This document shows positions 16,567 to 25,595 of a stretch of DNA of 64,000 nucleotides, piece by piece. This DNA comes from Pseudomonadales bacterium (GTDB lineage Bacteria > Pseudomonadota > Gammaproteobacteria > Pseudomonadales > Pseudohongiellaceae): contig JALRKV010000012.1 in the NCBI GenBank assembly GCA_023254735.1, positions 1 to 64,000 on the forward strand. Direction: 5' to 3'. Under the pieces are notes generated by a model. It ran no database searches and was not told the origin of the DNA. It saw nothing but the letters and a program-made list of their open reading frames with translations. Position 1 is the stretch's first letter. Each line of letters opens with the position of its first letter. Position numbers and translations under genes: made by a program.

Positions 16567-17967
16567 ATGAAAATTTACAACAGCTTTACTCAGACTAAAG
16601 AAGAGTTTGTCCCGCGAGAGGCCGGCAAGGTCGGTATCTACGTATGCGGCATTACAACCTATGACTATCTACACCTTGGGCATGCGCGGATGCTCGTCGC
16701 TTTCGATATCGTGACCCGCTACCTGCGTTCCAAGGGATTCTCGGTCGAGTATGTGCGCAACATCACCGATATCGACGACAAGATCATCAATCGGGCGAAT
16801 GAGAACGGGGAACTGTTTACCGACCTCACGACGCGCTTTATTGACGCAATGCACGAAGACGAGGCGGCGCTGGGGGTTCTACCGCCGGATCAGGAGCCCC
16901 GAGCTACAGGCCACATTGGCGAGATCGTGTCTCTAATTCAGACGCTGATCGAAAAAGAGCATGCTTACCCGGCAGCCAATGGTGATGTGTATTTCTCGGT
17001 CAGTAGTTTTGACGACTACGGTAAGCTCTCTAAAAAGAAGATGGACGAGCTTTTAGATGGCGCGCGTATCGAAATTGGCGAATTGAAACGTGACCCTCGC
17101 GATTTTGTACTTTGGAAGCGTGCAGAAGAGGGGGGCGTCGGCTGGGATTCTCCCTGGGGTTATGGGCGCCCAGGATGGCATATCGAATGCTCTGCGATGT
17201 CTTCGTGCTGCCTCGGAGACACATTCGATATTCATGGAGGGGGGTCCGATCTGCTATTCCCTCACCACGAAAACGAGATCGCACAGAGCGAGGCGGCAAC
17301 GGGCGTAAAATTCGCAAATCTATGGATGCACAACGGACCGCTGCGTGTCGATAATGAAAAAATGTCGAAATCGTTAGGCAATTTTTTTACCGTGCGCGAG
17401 GTGCTCAAGGTTTACGACGCCGAGGTGCTTCGTCATTTGCTTATTGCGAGCCATTACAGAAGCGCGATCAATTACAGCGAGCAAAGTCTGCAGCAGTCCG
17501 AAAGCACACTTGAGCGCTTTTATAATGCGCTAAAGGGACTTGATACAGCGGGTGCGAAGACGCTTACGAACAGTCGTTTCGAAAAAGCGTTTGTTGCAGC
17601 CATGGATGATGATTTTAACACCGCCGAGGCATTCGCTGTGCTTATGGATGTAGTGAAGGAAATCAATCGTCTGAAGGCCGAAAGCGACAACGACGCTGAT
17701 ACAGTCAATCAGCTAGGGGCGTTGCTTGTCCGTCTTGGGTCGGTGTTGGGGATTCTGCAGCGCACCCCCGAGGCTTTCTTGCGCCGAGGAATGGATGAGT
17801 CGGTCGATGCGAATCATATCGAGGCGTTGATCGCAGCGAGAAAGCAGGCGCGTGCCGACAAAAATTGGGCAGAGGCTGACAGGATCAGGGACGAGTTGGC
17901 TTCGTTGCACGTTGTTGTAGAAGACGGGGCGAGCGGCGGCAGTGGCTGGCGCATCGAAGCGCCTTAG
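16567..17967 (+). CDS. cysS: Cysteinyl-tRNA synthetase
   Basis: A 466-residue class I synthetase that charges tRNA-Cys. It has YVCGITTYDYLHLGHAR with the first zinc cysteine and HIGH-equivalent, the zinc-site segments GWHIECSAMS and FPHHENEIAQSEA, and an intact KMSKSLGNFF loop. The C-terminal DALR and small zinc-knuckle-like regions are present, and length is standard. It lies between glnS and the tRNA cluster. No terminator is evident before the tRNA promoter at 17990. Confidence 0.98.
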   Translation: MKIYNSFTQTKEEFVPREAGKVGIYVCGITTYDYLHLGHARMLVAFDIVTRYLRSKGFSVEYVRNITDIDDKIINRANENGELFTDLTTRFIDAMHEDEAALGVLPPDQEPRATGHIGEIVSLIQTLIEKEHAYPAANGDVYFSVSSFDDYGKLSKKKMDELLDGARIEIGELKRDPRDFVLWKRAEEGGVGWDSPWGYGRPGWHIECSAMSSCCLGDTFDIHGGGSDLLFPHHENEIAQSEAATGVKFANLWMHNGPLRVDNEKMSKSLGNFFTVREVLKVYDAEVLRHLLIASHYRSAINYSEQSLQQSESTLERFYNALKGLDTAGAKTLTNSRFEKAFVAAMDDDFNTAEAFAVLMDVVKEINRLKAESDNDADTVNQLGALLVRLGSVLGILQRTPEAFLRRGMDESVDANHIEALIAARKQARADKNWAEADRIRDELASLHVVVEDGASGGSGWRIEAP

Positions 17968-17989
17968 CGTCAAACTGCTGTTTAAGTCG

Positions 17990-18018
17990 TTGACGAAGAG
18001 TGCCGACATCAGTATTAT
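17990..18018 (+). promoter_or_regulatory. Sigma70 promoter of the tRNA cluster
   Basis: TTGACG (17990-17995) and TATTAT (18013-18018) are separated by exactly 17 bp. A GC-rich discriminator (GCCGCTC) follows, as is usual for stable-RNA promoters under stringent control. It lies about 130 bp before tRNA-Pro and starts just after the cysS stop. Confidence 0.8.
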
Positions 18019-18120
18019 GCCGCTCTCTCGAAACGGGCTCGCAAATTGCGAGGGTCGTAGAGAGAGAAGTTTAGCTTGCGAGCTTTGTCTCGACGAAGAA
18101 TTCAGAGTAAGCTAGACCTC

Positions 18121-18137
18121 GTGAGGAAAATCCTCAC
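18121..18137 (+). other. Hairpin in the pre-tRNA leader
   Basis: GTGAGGA and TCCTCAC form a perfect 7-bp stem around AAA, 11 bases before tRNA-Pro. A second imperfect hairpin, CTCGCAAATTGCGAG, lies near 18039. Both are plausible RNase processing sites of the tRNA precursor. Confidence 0.5.
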
Positions 18138-18148
18138 TTAGTCCCTAT

Positions 18149-18225
18149 CGGGGTATAGCGCAGTCTGGTAGCGCGCTTGCTTTGGGAGCAAGATGTCGGG
18201 AGTTCAAATCTCTCTACCCCGACCA
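18149..18225 (+). tRNA. tRNA-Pro (TGG)
   Basis: The acceptor arm CGGGGTA pairs with TACCCCG, followed by A and encoded CCA at 18223-18225. The D-arm is TAGCGCAG, the anticodon stem CTTGC/GCAAG closes a TTTGGGA loop with TGG at 18183-18185, and the T-arm is AGTTCAAATCT. This is the first tRNA of the cluster. Confidence 0.97.
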
Positions 18226-18368
18226 ATTCGGCAGTACGCCATCGTCGTTAAGTCATGGCGTCCACGCTTTTCGAAGGAACCCATTCCTCCGATTGGCGCT
18301 AGAGATTGGCTCGCTCGAGGATGCTCGAGTGCTCCAGCTGACTCATCTGGCGCCAGACCACGATCAGT

Positions 18369-18445
18369 GGTGACTGTAGCTCAGCTGGTAGAGCCCTGGA
18401 CTGTGACTCCGGTGGTCGCGGGTTCGAACCCCGTCAGTCACCCCA
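18369..18445 (+). tRNA. tRNA-His (GTG)
   Basis: The acceptor GTGACTG pairs with CAGTCAC. The extra G at position -1 (18369), hallmark of tRNA-His, faces C at 18442, with CCA at 18443-18445. The anticodon GTG is at 18403-18405. The body matches E. coli tRNA-His closely. It lies 143 bp after tRNA-Pro, a long spacer with no recognisable tRNA inside. Confidence 0.97.
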
Positions 18446-18588
18446 CCTTTTCGCTCTTCCCTAGCTTATCCTATGTCCTTGGCCTCTCGCCGGGCGTGAA
18501 GTACCTCTACCTCAGATTTTATTCAGTAAATCTCAGCAAACATTTAGTTCGCCTTGGTTAATAGTGTAGACTTACGCCCGCGCGACAG

Positions 18589-18665
18589 GCGCCCGTAGCT
18601 CAATCGGATAGAGCACCGGCCTTCTAAGCCGGGGGTTGCAGGTTCGATTCCTGCCGGGCGCGCCA
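18589..18665 (+). tRNA. tRNA-Arg (TCT)
   Basis: The acceptor GCGCCCG pairs with CGGGCGC, followed by G and encoded CCA. The anticodon stem CCGGC/GCCGG closes a CTTCTAA loop with TCT at 18623-18625. It is the third tRNA of the cluster, 143 bp after tRNA-His. No strong terminator follows; an ATAGG/CCTAT pair with T-rich loop at about 18706-18726 is weak. Confidence 0.96.
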
Positions 18666-18699
18666 CTCGCGTGATAAGTGTTCCTCTGCATTTTTCGGC

Positions 18700-18868
18700 T
18701 GAGCAATAGGTTTTTTCTAATCCTATGATAAGACTGGCCTCGCGAGCATCAATTGCCCGAACTAGTCGATCCGCTGGCGTTATCATAGCGTTTCCATCCC
18801 TAAGGATTGAGGCTTGGTCGGATCGAGGCCAAGCAGATTGCAACGCAGCGTAGCCAAAGGATTGCTCA
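18700..18868 (+). repeat. Nested inverted repeats in the exporter leader
   Basis: Outer arms TGAGCAAT (18700-18707) and ATTGCTCA (18861-18868) enclose inner arms CTATGATAA (18723-18731) and TTATCATAG (18780-18788). A GCTTGG/CCAAGC hairpin lies between them near 18810-18836. The right outer arm overlaps the end of the AAAGGA ribosome-binding site and ends three bases before the ATG at 18872. Confidence 0.55.
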
Positions 18869-18871
18869 ACG

Positions 18872-20542
18872 ATGGCGCACCATTTTCCTGATCGGAAAGA
18901 GTTCAAAGAACAGTTCTTTACACTGTTAAAACCCGAAGCTGAATTTTATAAGGTTGTTCTCGTCTATAGCCTCGCGATTAGCTTGCTAACGCTTGCCGTC
19001 CCGCTATCGGTGCAGCTTCTTGTCGATACCGTCGCAAATATTGCGCTTCCTAGAGCGGTTTTTCTGATTGCCTCGCTGCTTTTTGCGCTGCTTTTTTTCT
19101 CGGGCGTGATGTATGCCTTGCGCACTTACGCGATGGAATTGTTTTCGCGGAAGATCTACTCGCGAATATCAAGCGAGATGGCGATGACTGCAATGCTCGC
19201 AGAGTCGGACTATTTTGAAGAGCACCAACAGGCGGATCTGTTCAATCGTTACTTCGACATCATCACGATTAAAAAATCCCTGCCATCGATACTGACAAAT
19301 GGCTTCACTTTCCTGCTACAGGCAATTATTGGCTTTACCGTGGTCTCGTTTTACCACTTTTACTTCATGCTCTATTGTCTCGCACTCATTGTCCTAATTT
19401 GGCTGATCTGGCGAGTTTGGGGTTGGGCGGCGATCAATTCAGCCTTTAGCCTCTCACAGGCCAAATACGACACTGCTTCATGGCTGCAGTCCCTCGCCGT
19501 GACGAACGAGTCTTATCGGACAACGCTCAATCCCACCTTCGCAATTGAAGAGACCGATCGCCTTGTTAGCGCGCATATCGACTGCCAAATTCGACACTTT
19601 CGCTACACCTTTGCGCAGCTTCTGAGTTTTCTCTTTCTCTACGCCGCCGCGAGCGCGATCCTCCTCGGCGTTGGCGGATGGCTTGTTATTGCAGGTGAGC
19701 TGACACTCGGTCAACTGGTGGCTGCGGAATTAATCATGCTTGCGATCCTCGTTGGACTGCCACAGGTAGCGGGCTATCTCGATAGCTTTTTCGATGTCTG
19801 TGCTGCAGTGGAGGAGATATCACGCTTTCGTGAAGTCGACACCCAACTGCCTGCTAAGGCGTCTGCGGTGCCGCTGCCTGATGATTTTACTGCGGTCTTC
19901 AAGGCGGTGAAATTCTCTCGCTTCAACAGGGTCAAAGCATTCGATTTCACATTGCCAGACAATGCGTGTGTTCGAGTGCAGGGCGACCCGATAAGTCTCA
20001 AGTGGCTCGCAGAACTGCTGAGAGGAAATTACCAACCTGATACTGGCCTGATTACCTTAGGCGGTATCGATAATTTAGAAATCGACCGTCAGTCTTTGCG
20101 CGAAGCGATTAAAGTGATTGATCGGGTAACTCTGCTGCCCATGAGTATTTCGAGCTATCTTGATCTCTTCGTCTCAGCCGATTCAGCGCATTCGAAGCAG
20201 CAGGCCCTGACGGCACTGGGCCTCGATGAGGAAATCGCTCGCCTTCATAAGGGGCTAGGTGCAAAGCTCAGTCGCAGCGGTTGGCCACTAACTCAGCCCC
20301 AGGCGATAAGGCTCAAACTCGCCTCTGCACTGCTCGCGAGGCCCAGGCTACTCGTGCTCGGTGACATCGTTGACTCCGTTGAGCTCGATGTCATGGAGAA
20401 AGTAATTGCGCTCCTCAGGCAGCAGGGGACCACAATTCTTTACTTTACTAAACGGCAAGACTTGACGAATTTTTCACATACGCTCGAAATCGATGCGCAA
20501 TCGCAACGCCTGACCGAATACGCTGGAGGGGCTGTCGCGTGA
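18872..20542 (+). CDS. ABC-exporter-like membrane protein with degenerate (pseudo-) ATPase domain
   Basis: A 556-residue protein with the layout of a type I secretion ABC exporter: about six membrane helices (residues 25-300), then a C-terminal domain (about 340-556) with the fold order of a nucleotide-binding domain. That domain has lost its catalytic motifs. The Walker A slot reads QGDPISLKW (370-378) instead of GxxGxGKST. The signature slot reads LTQPQ (473-477). Walker B reads LLVLGD with G497/D498 replacing Asp-Glu, and the H-loop has K527 instead of His. The frame is intact, so this is divergence rather than decay. No C39 peptidase domain is present. It overlaps the adaptor gene by four bases. 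Confidence 0.85.
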   Translation: MAHHFPDRKEFKEQFFTLLKPEAEFYKVVLVYSLAISLLTLAVPLSVQLLVDTVANIALPRAVFLIASLLFALLFFSGVMYALRTYAMELFSRKIYSRISSEMAMTAMLAESDYFEEHQQADLFNRYFDIITIKKSLPSILTNGFTFLLQAIIGFTVVSFYHFYFMLYCLALIVLIWLIWRVWGWAAINSAFSLSQAKYDTASWLQSLAVTNESYRTTLNPTFAIEETDRLVSAHIDCQIRHFRYTFAQLLSFLFLYAAASAILLGVGGWLVIAGELTLGQLVAAELIMLAILVGLPQVAGYLDSFFDVCAAVEEISRFREVDTQLPAKASAVPLPDDFTAVFKAVKFSRFNRVKAFDFTLPDNACVRVQGDPISLKWLAELLRGNYQPDTGLITLGGIDNLEIDRQSLREAIKVIDRVTLLPMSISSYLDLFVSADSAHSKQQALTALGLDEEIARLHKGLGAKLSRSGWPLTQPQAIRLKLASALLARPRLLVLGDIVDSVELDVMEKVIALLRQQGTTILYFTKRQDLTNFSHTLEIDAQSQRLTEYAGGAVA

Positions 20543-21663
20543 ATAAACCCCAAAACAGATTAGGCGATCAGTCTTTTTCATTTGGTAAACCCTACCAAGA
20601 GGACCAGCTCAGCAATCTCAATGCGCTCGCCGCTATTGGTGTTCCGCGTGTTATTCGCGTGAGCTGCTGGATCATACTAATCAGCCTCGCGATAGGCATC
20701 TCTGGTCTTTGGATTCCTTGGGTGCAGACGACGTCGGGGGCAGGGCAGGTGACCACTCTCAATCCAAGCGATAGGGTTCAGAGCATCAGTGCATTGGTCA
20801 CCGGGCGCATCGCGGAATGGTATGTCCAGGACGCAGACTATGTAGAGGCGGGCGATCCGATTGTCAGGATCCAAGACATCGACGATCAACTAGTCGTGCG
20901 GCTGCAACTGCAGTTAGACGCAGCGCGGCGCAAAATCGATGCCTCGCAGGAAGCCGTTACTACGGCCCAGATTGACTATCAGCGCCAGCAGGACCTTTTC
21001 GCTGAGGGACTGGCGTCGCAGCTCGCGTTTGAGCAGGCGCGAATTAAGGTGCAGCAAATGACTGTATCGCTCGAGGAGGCTAGGTCCGAGTTCAATCAAG
21101 CGGAGACTGCGCTTTCGAGGCAAGGCAGTCAGCTTGTCGTAGCACCGAGAAATGGCACCATTATTCACGTTGAGGCCGGTGATACGGCGACGATTGTTAA
21201 TGCTGGTCAGCCATTGGCGACATTTATGCCCGCCGACACCGAGCGCGCGGTCGAGATTATGATTGATGGGCGCGATATTGGTTTAGTGCATCCCGGAAGA
21301 CAGGTGCGCCTGCAGTTCGAGGGCTGGCCGGCCTTTCAGTTTAGCGGGCGACCGGATCTCGCAGTGGGCACGTTTCGGGGTGAAGTGGTTTTTGTTGAGC
21401 CCTCAGCACGCCTCGACGGACGGTTCCGCGTGTTGGTTAAGGAGCCGTCGGGCTCAGAGGACTGCCTTGAGTCAAAGGTAGTCAATGGGATACCGCGAAT
21501 GGGAGAATGCGGCTGGCCACCAGAGAGCTTCGTGCGATTGGGGGCAACCGTGCGAGGTTGGATACTCCTAGAAACCGTCCCCTTGGGCTTCGAGCTATGG
21601 CGTCTGCTGAATAGTTTTCCTCCCGTTAATATTGCCAGCGCTGCCCCTAGCGAAGAGGCCTAA
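20539..21663 (+). CDS. HlyD-family periplasmic adaptor (membrane fusion protein)
   Basis: A 374-residue adaptor linking an inner-membrane exporter to an outer-membrane channel. One N-terminal membrane anchor (about residues 39-60, IILISLAIGISGLW) is followed by a biotinyl-lipoyl half-motif (GRIAEWYVQDADYVEAGDPI), a long coiled-coil hairpin (about 115-200) and the second lipoyl half (VVAPRNGTIIHVEAGD), then a beta-barrel domain. The GTG start overlaps the end of the pseudo-ABC gene. Two cysteines (CLES…GECGW) lie in the C-terminal part. Translational coupling suggests equal stoichiometry with the upstream protein. Confidence 0.9.
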   Translation: MNKPQNRLGDQSFSFGKPYQEDQLSNLNALAAIGVPRVIRVSCWIILISLAIGISGLWIPWVQTTSGAGQVTTLNPSDRVQSISALVTGRIAEWYVQDADYVEAGDPIVRIQDIDDQLVVRLQLQLDAARRKIDASQEAVTTAQIDYQRQQDLFAEGLASQLAFEQARIKVQQMTVSLEEARSEFNQAETALSRQGSQLVVAPRNGTIIHVEAGDTATIVNAGQPLATFMPADTERAVEIMIDGRDIGLVHPGRQVRLQFEGWPAFQFSGRPDLAVGTFRGEVVFVEPSARLDGRFRVLVKEPSGSEDCLESKVVNGIPRMGECGWPPESFVRLGATVRGWILLETVPLGFELWRLLNSFPPVNIASAAPSEEA

Positions 21664-21666
21664 CGC

Positions 21667-23121
21667 GTGCTCACTCGCTATTGGCTGTTCATTGCTTGTT
21701 TTGCATGGCTTGAGGTTTCGGCACAGGTTGACGATGAATTTCGTGCGATGGCCGCAGAGCCTACAACCCTCAATGCAGTCCTGCGCAGTTCTGCGCGCCA
21801 CTTTCCCACTGTGCAAGCCGCGCAAGCGGCCATCGCCGAACGCGAAGGCAATTTGCTAGCCGCAGAGGGTGTATTCGATCCGAGAGTCGACGGTGGGCTT
21901 TATTCGCGTCTTGGCGGCTACTACGACGGCACCGCCGCCGATGTTGGGTTCTATCAGAGCATGCCTTTCATGGGGGCTGAAGTTTTCGCGGACTACTCAG
22001 TCTCTGGTGGCGATTTCCCTATTTACGAAGACCAACTCGTAACGACAGATTTTGGTCAAGCGCGCGTTGGTGTTGCGCTGTCGCTCTTGCGTGATCGCGA
22101 GATTGATGACCGCAGATTTGCAGTATCCAAAGCCGAGCTCGAAACTCGGATGGCAGAGTTCGGTCTGCTCGCCGAACAAATAGACATTCTTCAGCAAGCC
22201 TATATCGCCTATGCGAGGTGGCTGATTTCTGCTCAGCTGCTGTTGGCCTATGAAGAGCTACTCAATATCGCGGTTGTGCGCGGCGCTGCATTGGAGCGGC
22301 AGGTCGAAGCGGGTGATGTTGCTGAGATTCTCTTAGTGGAGAACGAGCAGGCCGTATTGCAGCGCGAAGGGCTTGTGGTTGAGTCCCGCCGTCAGGTCCG
22401 CCTGTCTGCTGAGCGACTCGCTCTATTCCTTCGCGACGATCAGGGGGTTGTTGTCTTTCCGAACTATGACCAATCCCTCGTCATGCCGGTGCAAGATGAG
22501 GGGTTTCTCGATACGCCTGAAGAGGAGTTGATCGAGCAAGCCTTGATGAACAGGCCAGATATCGCTGTGGCGAAAACGCTGCAGTCTCAGTTTAGACTCG
22601 AAAAGCGTATCGCAGAAAATCTTGCGAAACCGCGGTTAGATTTTCGAGTCTATTCAGCGCGAGATTTTGGCTCGGGGACACTGCGCCGACAGGGAACGGA
22701 TACCATTGCCGACATTTCCTTCAGTATTCCTCTCGCCATTCGCACCGCGCGCGGCCGCGCTGCATCGGCTGATGCTCGTCTAACCGGTGTGGGCTATGAG
22801 TTAAGATTGCTGATCGATGAGGCAAAAAGAGATTTGCGCTTGTCGCTTGTTAATTTACGCGCAACGACAGAACTGAAGGAAGTCGCACTGCGTGAGCTTG
22901 CTGTTGCGCAGCGTCTCGCTGAGGCGGAGCTGCGGCGATTTGAGGCAGGCACTAGCGATTATTTCTTACTGAATGTCCGCGAACGCAGCCTAGGGGAAGC
23001 TCAGCTGAGGCGATGGCAGGCGGAGCTGAACCATCAAGTCGCGCTTGCCAACTACTACGGCGTCAGTATGAATCGGGAGGTGCTCTGGGGAGAGTCACCT
23101 GAGCCTGCGGAACAGCAATAA
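21667..23121 (+). CDS. TolC-family outer-membrane efflux protein
   Basis: A 484-residue outer-membrane factor. The GTG start gives a signal peptide (LFIACFAWLEVSAQ, cleavage near residue 20). Two long helical repeats of the OEP family follow, for example QAAQAAIAEREGNLLAAEG and the paired RPDIAVAKTLQSQF and later LRRFEAGTSDYFLLNVRE motifs. It begins three bases after the adaptor stop and completes a tripartite exporter. It is not the general TolC in context, because it is dedicated to this operon. Confidence 0.9.
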   Translation: MLTRYWLFIACFAWLEVSAQVDDEFRAMAAEPTTLNAVLRSSARHFPTVQAAQAAIAEREGNLLAAEGVFDPRVDGGLYSRLGGYYDGTAADVGFYQSMPFMGAEVFADYSVSGGDFPIYEDQLVTTDFGQARVGVALSLLRDREIDDRRFAVSKAELETRMAEFGLLAEQIDILQQAYIAYARWLISAQLLLAYEELLNIAVVRGAALERQVEAGDVAEILLVENEQAVLQREGLVVESRRQVRLSAERLALFLRDDQGVVVFPNYDQSLVMPVQDEGFLDTPEEELIEQALMNRPDIAVAKTLQSQFRLEKRIAENLAKPRLDFRVYSARDFGSGTLRRQGTDTIADISFSIPLAIRTARGRAASADARLTGVGYELRLLIDEAKRDLRLSLVNLRATTELKEVALRELAVAQRLAEAELRRFEAGTSDYFLLNVRERSLGEAQLRRWQAELNHQVALANYYGVSMNREVLWGESPEPAEQQ

Positions 23122-23139
23122 ATTGTTTTTTGTTGCAGA

Positions 23140-23169
23140 GGCAGGCTTGGGGTTCGTAATCAGCCTGCC
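23140..23169 (+). terminator. Stem-loop after the exporter operon
   Basis: GGCAGGCT (23140-23147) and AGCCTGCC (23162-23169) form a perfect 8-bp GC-rich stem with a 14-nt loop. The U tract is missing, so it may be an mRNA-stabilising or partial-termination structure rather than a classical terminator. Confidence 0.5.
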
Positions 23170-23230
23170 AAAGCAGTAGAATTGCGTCGGCAACACCCGT
23201 CTTTATTTGTACGCAGCGAGCCCTCCACTG

Positions 23231-24157
23231 ATGTCGACCTCAATTAAACACCTGAGCGTTCACGATCTAAAGAATGATCGAGAAACCTTTGTCGCCGACC
23301 TCTACGAGGGATTAACCGACTGCGGTTTTGTAGTGCTTCGCGACCATGGAATAGCTAAAGCAGATTTGGAAAAGGCCTATGATCTCATAAAGGCGTTTTT
23401 CGCATTGCCGGTAGAGACAAAGCTTAAATACGATAGCGGCAGCGGTGGTGCGCGTGGGTACACCGCCTTCGGCCGAGAAAATGCGGCGGGAAATCCGCAT
23501 TCTGATCTCAAAGAGTTCTGGCACGTGGGTCAAGAACTTGCCCCCACGAGCCCTTATTTCGGAATATACGAACCAAATCACTGGCCTGAGGAATTGCCCG
23601 AATTTAAGGCGCATATGTTAAGCATCTATGCGCAGCTCGAGGCGTTGGGTAAATCAATGTTGGCGGCGTTGACGGGGCCTCTCGGACTGGCGCCCGATTT
23701 TTTCGACAACATGGTTGAAGATGGAAATTCTGTCTACCGACTTTTGCATTATCCGGCGGTCGAAGGAATGGACACGTCTCAATCGATGCGTGCTGCACCC
23801 CATGCAGATATAAATCTGATCACGCTCTTACTCGGTGCAACGGATTCGGGTTTGGAGTTGTTGGGCAAAGAAGGAGAGTGGATTCCGGTCGCTAGCACTA
23901 GCGACGAGATCGTCTTAGACACCGGCGATATGATGTCGCGACTAACCAATGATGTGTTTCCGTCGACGGTTCACCGCGTCGTTAATCCAGCAGTGCAGAG
24001 TAGCTCTCGATACTCGATGCCATTCTTCTTGCATCCTCACAGTGCTGCGCGTCTCGATTGCCTTCCTCAGTGCGCGGGTGAGGGTGGGGCGAAATACCCG
24101 CCGATTAGCGCCGGTGAGTTTTTGCAGCAACGCCTGCGCGAGATCGGTCTCGTCTAG
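23231..24157 (+). CDS. 2-oxoglutarate/Fe(II)-dependent oxygenase, isopenicillin N synthase-like
   Basis: A 308-residue soluble enzyme. It has the DIOX_N-type N-terminus (FVVLRDHGI) and a double-stranded beta-helix with iron ligands H191, D193 (APHADINLITLL) and H248 (TVHRVV). R260 in SRYSMPFF binds the 2-oxoglutarate carboxylate. Relatives in gammaproteobacteria are annotated as isopenicillin N synthase family oxygenases; physiological substrates are mostly unknown. The ATG at 23231 is preferred over an upstream TTG at 23207, because it starts the conserved sequence. It is 109 bp after the exporter operon on the same strand, with a stem-loop between. Confidence 0.9.
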   Translation: MSTSIKHLSVHDLKNDRETFVADLYEGLTDCGFVVLRDHGIAKADLEKAYDLIKAFFALPVETKLKYDSGSGGARGYTAFGRENAAGNPHSDLKEFWHVGQELAPTSPYFGIYEPNHWPEELPEFKAHMLSIYAQLEALGKSMLAALTGPLGLAPDFFDNMVEDGNSVYRLLHYPAVEGMDTSQSMRAAPHADINLITLLLGATDSGLELLGKEGEWIPVASTSDEIVLDTGDMMSRLTNDVFPSTVHRVVNPAVQSSSRYSMPFFLHPHSAARLDCLPQCAGEGGAKYPPISAGEFLQQRLREIGLV

Positions 24158-24234
24158 TTATTTGACTCTCTTGATTAGTTGAGTTTTGCGCCTGTCGAGG
24201 CTCTTTGGGTTTTGCTGCCGAGATTCCGCAGCGT

Positions 24235-25455
24235 CTACACGAGAGAGAGGAAAAAGCTGGCGATCGCGCCGGACATAAGGTTCGCTAAAAAGCCAGCAAA
24301 CACTGCCCTGACACCGAGTTCTGCGACATCTGAGCGCCGAGTCGGTGCCATCGTACCAAGCCCCCCGAGCATAATCCCAATTGACGAGAAATTCGCGAAA
24401 CCACAGAGCGCGAAGGTGACGACGGCTTGGGAATGAGCGCTCAGCGAGTCCATCTGTTCGGTTAGTGCGACAAAGGCCACGAATTCGTTGAAGACGAGTT
24501 TCTGCCCAATCAGGCTGCCGGCTAGGTTGGTTTCTTCCCAAGGGATGCCCAGTAAGAAGGCTAAAGGTTGGAATGCATACCCCATCAGCAGCTGCAGCGA
24601 GAGCGATTCAAAACCTACCAGACCTCCGAGCCAAGCGAGAATCGCATTGATCAAGGCAATGAGGCCGACGAATGCCAACACCATCGCGCCTACGTTGAGC
24701 GCGAGCCCCATGCCGCTGCTCGCACCGGCAGCCGCGGCGTCGATGACGTTTACATGTTCATCGAATTCCAGTTCGATTTCTTCACTGTCCTCAACGATGT
24801 CCTCGGTCTCTGGGATCATCATCTTGGCCATAAGAAAGCCGCCCGGTGCTGCCATAAAGCTGGCCGCAAGCAGATAGCGAAGCTCTACACCGAGCAGGAC
24901 ATAACCCGCTAGAACAGAGCCCGCGACCGTTGCCATGCCGCCAACCATCACAGCGAATAGTTCTGAGCGCGTCATATTAGGTATATAAGGCTTTACCACC
25001 AGGGGCGCTTCGGTTTGTCCGACAAATATGTTTGCGGTCGCCGACATTGACTCTGCCTTGCTTGTACCGAGTAGCCTCTGCAGCGCGCCACCGATGACAC
25101 GAATGACCCAGCCCATTATTCCGAGGTAGTAGAGAACTGAGACTAGGGCAGAAAAGAAAACGATCACGGGGAGTACGTGGAAAGCAAAGATGAACCCCAT
25201 CTCAAACGCACCGATGGGTCCGAATACAAAAGCGATGCCGTCTTGCGCGTTGCCTAGAACGCTAGTGACTGCATCCGATATAGCGCTCAAAAGCGAAACG
25301 CCTAGTGGCAGGTAGAGCACGATGCCCCCGAGCGAGAATTGCAGGAGTAACGCAAGACTAACTGTTCGCCAATTAATTTCTCTGCGATTCGTCGAAGTAA
25401 GGAAGGCAACCGTAAACAAAACGGCAATGCCAACGAGGCTGATTAGTGCGCCCAT
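24235..25455 (-). CDS. Concentrative nucleoside transporter (NupC/CNT family)
   Basis: A 406-residue inner-membrane protein that imports nucleosides with a cation gradient. It has around ten hydrophobic helices. CNT signatures are [34 protein letters not shown] and [15 protein letters not shown]. The ATG at 25455 ([14 protein letters not shown]) begins the first helix; an upstream extension to 25491 is unlikely. A Glu/Asp-rich loop ([14 protein letters not shown]) sits in the middle. The uridine kinase gene is upstream on the same strand, which fits uridine uptake then phosphorylation. Confidence 0.93.
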   Translation of the reverse strand: MGALISLVGIAVLFTVAFLTSTNRREINWRTVSLALLLQFSLGGIVLYLPLGVSLLSAISDAVTSVLGNAQDGIAFVFGPIGAFEMGFIFAFHVLPVIVFFSALVSVLYYLGIMGWVIRVIGGALQRLLGTSKAESMSATANIFVGQTEAPLVVKPYIPNMTRSELFAVMVGGMATVAGSVLAGYVLLGVELRYLLAASFMAAPGGFLMAKMMIPETEDIVEDSEEIELEFDEHVNVIDAAAAGASSGMGLALNVGAMVLAFVGLIALINAILAWLGGLVGFESLSLQLLMGYAFQPLAFLLGIPWEETNLAGSLIGQKLVFNEFVAFVALTEQMDSLSAHSQAVVTFALCGFANFSSIGIMLGGLGTMAPTRRSDVAELGVRAVFAGFLANLMSGAIASFFLSLV

Positions 25456-25595
25456 AGTGTTATCTCTCAGTCTCTGCCCGCCCAAGCTCAATCGCGGCCC
25501 TGTTATAAATCGTTATCGCTTTACTGGTCTGCCCAACTGCCCCTGTCGCTTTTAGGTGAACTACAGGTGGGCTGAATGCCACTAACGCTCGACCT

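Noticed and set aside
19970-20460. Loss of ATPase motifs in the exporter as a sequencing error
   Set aside because: A frameshift would break the open frame or scramble flanking similarity. Instead all motifs are substituted in place while the surrounding NBD-like residues stay aligned.
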